DNA from: Bacteroidia bacterium
GTDB lineage: Bacteria > Bacteroidota > Bacteroidia > Flavobacteriales > NORP286
Assembly: GCA_016763665.1 (NCBI GenBank)
Contig: JAESTI010000077.1
Coordinates: forward strand, 1 to 9,029
Direction: 5' to 3'
Length of the DNA stretch: 9,029 nt
Both the position numbers and the translations under genes were made by a program. This document shows, one piece after another, positions 7,801 to 9,029 of the stretch (position 1 is its first letter; every line of letters begins with the position of its first letter). The notes under the pieces are model-generated. The model was not told the origin of the DNA, did not search any database, and worked only from the letters and a program-made list of their open reading frames with translations.

Positions 7801-9029
7801 TGGGTCATCACATCTCCATTGTATTTACTTAACCCCCTGGTCTTGCCTATCCAAATATTACCTTCCCTATCTTCATACATTGACATAATGTGATTACTCT
7901 CTAAACCTGACTGGAAATCATATATATTATCACTATTCCTTTCTAAAAGGCTAATTCCCGAATAAGTTCCGAACCACATGGTTCCCGATTTATCCTGTAA
8001 TAAAGACCATATTTGATTGTTATTTAGACCGTCAGTTTCATCATATCGTTTAAATATTTTTCCATCATAACGATTAATTCCACCCCCTAAAGTACCAAAC
8101 CATAGTTCCTGATTATCATCTTCAATGATAGAAATCACCTCATTTTTACTCAATCCATCCTTTTCAGTATAATGAGAAAATACTTCTTCATTAAATTTAC
8201 TAATACCACCTCCTTCTGTTCCAAACCACATATTCCCTTCTCTATCTTCAAGAATTGACCATACAATTCCATTACTCAAACCTTCCGCTTCATTAAATGA
8301 CTTGATCTCAACTGGCTCTTTTTCGTTATTTTGAAATTTAATTCTGTTAACACCTCCTCCAAAAGTTCCTGCCCAAATATCTCCTCCACTATCTTCAAAC
8401 AAGGAAATAACCCTCGTATTACTTAATCCCTCATTCACAGAAAACTGTTCGAATACCTTTCCATTGAATCTATAAGCTCCTCCACCTATTGTGGCAAACC
8501 AAATATTTCCAATTTTATCCTGTATTAAAGAGTAAGTTCTTAGATCATTAAGTCCATTTTCGTTATTGTAAGAAGTAAATTCTTTACCATCAAATTTGAT
8601 TAGCCCATTTTCATTTGTTGCAAACCAAACATTACCCTCTTTATCTGTTAGAATGGATCTGATGATATTATCTGTAAGTCCTTCATAACAATTCTTATCT
8701 TCATTGGGACAATCTTCAGTAACATATCTTGTAATTGTAAACAATGAATCTTTTGAGAGATCTTGTACAGAATTGAATTTAAGATGAGCAACACCCTTTC
8801 CATATACGCTTACCCACATATACCCCATTTCATCTTGGGCAAAAGAAAGAATTGAATTATTTATCAAAAAATCGCTATCTACTTGAATGAACTTCTTTCC
8901 ATCATAAATATTAAGACCTTTATATGTTGCTATCCATATATTTCCATTTCTGTCTTTTGCAATTTTCCAAATTTGATTGTTAGATAGCCCATCCCGTTCG
9001 TTGATATGCAAAAATTCTTTACCATTAAA
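4803..9029 (-). CDS. Hybrid sensor histidine kinase: propeller repeats, Y_Y_Y, HisKA, HATPase, REC, HPt (5' end beyond the window)
   Basis: The frame is open to the right edge (first visible residues FNGKEFLHINERDGLS), so the start codon is outside; 1408 residues are visible. Numbering here begins at the Leu codon 9011-9009. Residues 1-600 are beta-propeller (Reg_prop) blades and 605-722 a Y_Y_Y domain. A membrane helix lies at about 728-747 and a basic, probably coiled linker at 749-785. HisKA has phosphoacceptor H789 in MSHEIRTPMN. HATPase_c has N906 (N box), DTGVGIS 935-941 (G1) and PGTGLGLS 964-971 (G2). Residues 1013-1122 resemble a degenerate receiver. The true receiver (1145-1262) has acidic E1151/D1152, phosphoacceptor D1195, T1224 and K1246. 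The C-terminal HPt (1285-1396) has H1343 in HTLKGSS. Phosphate should pass H789 to D1195 to H1343 and then to a separate regulator. No DNA-binding domain is present. By family knowledge the propellers are periplasmic ligand sensors. The ligand is unknown, and no SusC/SusD or glycan-degradation gene is in view. Confidence 0.96.
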   Translation of the reverse strand, partial: FNGKEFLHINERDGLSNNQIWKIAKDRNGNIWIATYKGLNIYDGKKFIQVDSDFLINNSILSFAQDEMGYMWVSVYGKGVAHLKFNSVQDLSKDSLFTITRYVTEDCPNEDKNCYEGLTDNIIRSILTDKEGNVWFATNENGLIKFDGKEFTSYNNENGLNDLRTYSLIQDKIGNIWFATIGGGAYRFNGKVFEQFSVNEGLSNTRVISLFEDSGGDIWAGTFGGGVNRIKFQNNEKEPVEIKSFNEAEGLSNGIVWSILEDREGNMWFGTEGGGISKFNEEVFSHYTEKDGLSKNEVISIIEDDNQELWFGTLGGGINRYDGKIFKRYDETDGLNNNQIWSLLQDKSGTMWFGTYSGISLLERNSDNIYDFQSGLESNHIMSMYEDREGNIWIGKTRGLSKYNGDVMTHYNEGKMNESEIKCIHQDKSGDIWFGTSGIGAIKYDGYAFEYIDKKRGLSDDRVYSVAEDALGNVWFGTYGGGISILRNNFGRDVIDSQAKIENRKQKKFDWIYINSESGLSDDAVTSMVFDDKGNLWVGTIKGISKIEVYYDFGFNEVQIGKIKKYGKLEGFSGIECNQNAICKDAKGNIWFGTVNGAVKYDSQKDDINLLEPKTHITNIKLFFENVDWSQYADSVSTWYKLPIGLELPYTQYHLTFEFIGVSLRVPEKVKYLFKLEGFDEEWSPPVKENFVTYSKLPAGKFTFKVRACNDEGIWNKQATSYSFEITPPFWQTWWFYLIAVSIIGLVINTVYNVRIKAKIRKIKFESILLQRTRENEMAQKAVEVKSDFLAKMSHEIRTPMNAVIGMINMLMDSKLTDRQLYYTQTIKKSSELLLTLLNDILDLSKLEVGKMQLNKESVNLLLTLENLILFFDAQAKRNGNALKFKIDENVPMTIIADEVRLMQVFNNLISNAIKFTQNGTIDIKLSTLENSKTLKVEVIDTGVGISEKDQDKLFKEFSQIETEQTTKVPGTGLGLSISAKIIELMGGEIGIESEEDKGSNFWFTFEPEIASGQAKVDSSLVLFVNLNDNKVDDISAVFDRWNWNAVKADSIETSLSLMKSDKKINTIVFYDEALKSDIKSAIDKLDDQLIIILSKSKNRGKAKEIDNAIFIAIDPLNPVTLLKALLGEEPVEVKSEDAQLLGENINLGDVQILVVEDNVINQELIALMLEKLGCSVQFANNGKEAISKVKNHDYDLIIMDIHMPVMDGITATQEIKKLDKDIPPIVALTAHAMAGDLERFIEQGMNDYLPKPIDSKELRRVIEKWVINKDSADSHELVSSDNGHDLKISSIELLNREIVDNINKLGKGDGSAFEKVILSYFNDFIELEKSINDGFKKKDLEQVQFGIHTLKGSSAFIGARSIAEIAKSIEIKVKESNELAAKDGFKVLQQEVKKLKGHVKKEYSIDC
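7218..9029 (-). repeat. Thirteen beta-propeller (Reg_prop) blade repeats within the sensor kinase
   Basis: The repeat unit is roughly 'GLS-x5-SI-x-ED-x2-GN-[IVM]WFGT-x-GGG-[IV]-x-[KR][YF][DN]GK-x-F', 35-45 residues apart. Blades begin near residues 9, 49, 111, 153, 195, 244, 286, 328, 369, 410, 451, 513 and 565, numbered from the codon at 9011. The first visible residues, FNGKEF, are the tail of one more blade beyond the edge. Spacers are longer between blades 2 and 3 and between 11 and 12. The copies are diverged in protein sequence. Confidence 0.9.

Noticed and set aside
9009..9011. TTG codon as the start of the sensor kinase
   Set aside because: The same frame is open through to position 9029 and encodes FNGKEF, the tail of a propeller blade, so the gene continues past the window.

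Overview
The window is chromosomal DNA of a Bacteroidota bacterium, most likely from the Cytophagales/Flammeovirga-like marine or soil lineages. The evidence is low G+C, start codons without Shine-Dalgarno sequences behind A/T-rich leaders, promoters of the TTG...TAnnTTTG type, a Bacteroidota-style ATP synthase beta subunit and TatC, and a giant sensor kinase with 'two-component regulator propeller' repeats. Placement below phylum is inference.

Layout. Positions 1-1190 (minus strand) hold the first three quarters of atpD, which runs off the left edge. A 170-bp gap carries a near-consensus promoter for it. Positions 1361-1963 and 1956-2780 (both minus) are engB and tatC; tatC is first, and the two overlap by 8 nt, so they look translationally coupled. 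Positions 2781-3013 form a divergent regulatory region with candidate promoters in both directions and a perfect 16-bp palindrome between them. Positions 3014-4735 (plus) encode an orphan peptide/solute-binding lipoprotein of ABC family 5. A perfect 36-nt hairpin at 4752-4787 separates it from the convergent gene. Positions 4803-9029 (minus) are one very large hybrid sensor histidine kinase whose 5' end lies beyond the right edge.

How the genes relate. atpD, engB and tatC are housekeeping genes for energy, 50S ribosome assembly and twin-arginine export. They share orientation but not one pathway. The solute-binding protein has no permease or ATPase gene beside it in this window. The sensor kinase reads as periplasmic beta-propellers, Y_Y_Y domain, membrane helix, HisKA, HATPase, a degenerate receiver-like segment, an intact receiver and an intact HPt. 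It therefore has a phosphorelay exit rather than the AraC-type DNA-binding end of classical Bacteroides hybrid regulators, and its target regulator must be encoded elsewhere. No RNA genes, CRISPR arrays, insertion sequences or phage genes were found. The best leads are the sensor's domain order and the palindrome between the divergent genes; nothing here clearly demonstrates an undescribed system.
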